Below are positions 4,555-5,900 of a DNA stretch of 5,900 nucleotides, one piece after another (positions within the stretch are counted from its first letter, which is position 1; each line of letters starts with the position of its first letter). Source of the DNA: Pseudomonadales bacterium. GTDB lineage: Bacteria > Pseudomonadota > Gammaproteobacteria > Pseudomonadales > UBA3067. A model generated the notes under the pieces. The model ran no database searches. It saw nothing but the letters and a program-made list of their open reading frames with translations, and was not told the origin of the DNA. A program made the position numbers and the translations under genes. The stretch is from positions 1-5,900 of the forward strand of contig JAESUE010000267.1 of assembly GCA_016763235.1 (NCBI GenBank). The letters are read 5' to 3'.

Positions 4555-5900
4555 TTAGTCTTTTACTTCTTCAAACTCTGCATCCACTACATCGCCATCA
4601 ACTGGCACATCGGCATCACCTTGCTGTGCCCCCGCTTCTTCCTTAGCGGCCTGCTCAGCATACATCTTCTGCGCCAAGCCAGAAGTCGCCTCAGAAAGAA
4701 CGGCTATTTTAGCCTGAAGATCTTCGAGATCATCACCTTTAAGGGCTTCTTCAAGGTCTGTAATGGCTGTCTCAATCGCTTCCTTTTCGTCTGCAGTGGC
4801 TTTGTCGCCCGCTTCGCCGAGGGTTTTGCGCGTCGCGTGGATCAGGCCGTCTGCCTGGTTTCGCACTTCTACCAGCTCAGCAAATTTCTTATCTGCTTCG
4901 GCATTCGCCTCAGCATCTTGCATCATTTGCTCTACTTCATCATCAGATAAACCCGAGGACGCCTTAATGATAATCGACTGTTCTTTACCTGTCGCTTTAT
5001 CTTTCGCAGACACATTGAGAATACCATTTGCATCAATATCGAAGGCTACTTCAATTTGCGGTATACCGCGTGAAGCAGGAGGAATATCGGCCAAGTCAAA
5101 ACGGCCCAAGGATTTGTTACCTGTCGCTTGTTTACGCTCACCCTGTAACACATGCACGGTAACCGCTGTTTGGTTGTCATCTGCTGTAGAGAACACCTGC
5201 GCGGCCTTGGTTGGGATGGTGGTGTTACGCTCAATTAAAGAGGTCATCACGCCACCCATGGTTTCAATTCCAAGAGTAAGCGGTGTCACATCCAGAAGAA
5301 GAACATCTGTTACATCACCAGACAATACACCCGCTTGAATCGCTGCACCCATGGCAACTGCTTCATCAGGGTTCACATCTTTACGTGGTTCTTTACCGAA
5401 GAAGTCTTTTACTTTCTGCTGCACCATTGGCATACGGGTTTGACCGCCTACCAAAATAACTTCGTCAATATCGGCTGGAGACAGACCCGCATCTTTCAGT
5501 GCTTTCTTGCAAGGTATAAGGCTTGCATTCACCAGCTCTTCCACCAAGGACTCAAGCTTTGCTCGGGTTATTTTAATAACAAGGTGCTTCGGGCCGCTCG
5601 CATCAGCAGTAATGTACGGAAGGTTTACTTCAGTCTGCTGGCTTGAGGACAGTTCGATTTTGGCTTTTTCTGCACCTTCTTTTAGTCGCTGCAGCGCTAG
5701 TGGATCACCGTGCACGTCAATACCACTTTCTTTTTTAAATTCAGCGGCAAGGTATTCAATCAATCGAAGGTCGAAATCTTCACCACCCAAGAAGGTGTCG
5801 CCGTTAGTGGCAAGTACTTCAAACTGATGTTCGCCATCAACATCGGCAATTTCGATAATGGATACATCAAAAGTACCGCCGCCAAGGTCATAAACTGCGA
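4555..5900 (-). CDS. dnaK: Chaperone DnaK (Hsp70), C-terminal 447 residues (5' end outside window)
   Basis: DnaK is the ATP-driven Hsp70 that folds and protects proteins with DnaJ and GrpE. The frame is open to the window edge; its first full codon begins at 5898 and it reads AVYDLGGGTFDVSIIEI, the phosphate-2 motif of the actin-like ATPase domain, matching E. coli from about residue 191. About 190 residues are therefore missing. Next come LATNGDTFLGGEDFD, the adenosine-motif segment ILVGGQTRMPMVQ, the interdomain linker DVLLLDVTPL (near fragment residue 200), the substrate-binding beta domain (TLGIETMGGV, HVLQGERKQA), the helical lid (NAEADKKFAELVEVRNQAD) and the conserved tail DVVDAEFEEVKD. 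The length after the first motif is almost equal to that of E. coli. It ends with TAA. Its promoter, where heat-shock control would be expected, is outside the window. Confidence 0.98.
   Translation of the reverse strand, partial: AVYDLGGGTFDVSIIEIADVDGEHQFEVLATNGDTFLGGEDFDLRLIEYLAAEFKKESGIDVHGDPLALQRLKEGAEKAKIELSSSQQTEVNLPYITADASGPKHLVIKITRAKLESLVEELVNASLIPCKKALKDAGLSPADIDEVILVGGQTRMPMVQQKVKDFFGKEPRKDVNPDEAVAMGAAIQAGVLSGDVTDVLLLDVTPLTLGIETMGGVMTSLIERNTTIPTKAAQVFSTADDNQTAVTVHVLQGERKQATGNKSLGRFDLADIPPASRGIPQIEVAFDIDANGILNVSAKDKATGKEQSIIIKASSGLSDDEVEQMMQDAEANAEADKKFAELVEVRNQADGLIHATRKTLGEAGDKATADEKEAIETAITDLEEALKGDDLEDLQAKIAVLSEATSGLAQKMYAEQAAKEEAGAQQGDADVPVDGDVVDAEFEEVKD

Noticed and set aside
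4456..4950. 164-codon plus-strand frame across the dnaK-dnaJ gap
   Set aside because: It runs through the terminator hairpin and antisense to the dnaK tail; its hydrophobic look is the complement of the acidic and Lys-rich codons of the DnaK lid and tail.
4763..5338. 191-codon open frame on the plus strand
   Set aside because: It is fully antisense to dnaK and resembles no protein I recognise. Such frames are common opposite highly expressed, codon-biased genes, and no ribosome site or promoter was evident.
1..5900. A novel defence, mobile or biosynthetic system
   Set aside because: All coding space is taken by five well-known housekeeping genes in a known order, with intact key residues. 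No leftover stretch above about 215 nt exists that could hide another gene.

Overview
The window holds a conserved housekeeping cluster of a gammaproteobacterium. Every gene lies on the minus strand, so transcription runs from high to low coordinates: dnaK (3' part), dnaJ, dapB, carA, carB (5' part). The order dnaK-dnaJ-dapB-carA-carB is the one known from Pseudomonas and relatives. Protein similarity to E. coli is high throughout (DnaK tail motif DVVDAEFEEV, CarA GICLGHQLL, DapB EAHHRHK). Moderate base composition and this order fit a marine Cellvibrio/Saccharophagus/Spongiibacter-type lineage; that placement is inference.

Layout in transcription order. 5900-4555: last 447 residues of the Hsp70 chaperone DnaK. 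4554-4458: a 97-nt spacer with a terminator-like hairpin. 4457-3342: complete co-chaperone DnaJ, with a perfect triple 12-bp repeat in its Gly/Phe region. 3328-2519: complete DapB (lysine/diaminopimelate synthesis), starting 13 nt after dnaJ with its ribosome-binding site over the dnaJ stop codon. 2518-2306: the largest intergenic region (213 nt), holding a good sigma70-type promoter, then a strong 14-bp terminator-type hairpin, then the carA ribosome-binding site. 2305-1169: complete CarA, which most likely starts at TTG. 1168-1114: a 55-nt spacer. 1113-1: first 371 residues of CarB.

The genes form two functional units. DnaK and DnaJ are the protein-folding machine; dapB is attached to dnaJ and is probably co-transcribed with it. 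CarA and CarB form carbamoyl-phosphate synthetase, which feeds arginine and pyrimidine synthesis. The dapB-carA gap is the most regulatory-looking part: the promoter lies upstream of the terminator and the terminator lies upstream of carA, so carAB transcripts from that promoter must pass the hairpin. This suggests attenuation or partial read-through.

I found no mobile element, CRISPR array, RNA gene or unknown gene, and no sign of a novel system. The points worth a second look are regulatory details at gene junctions.
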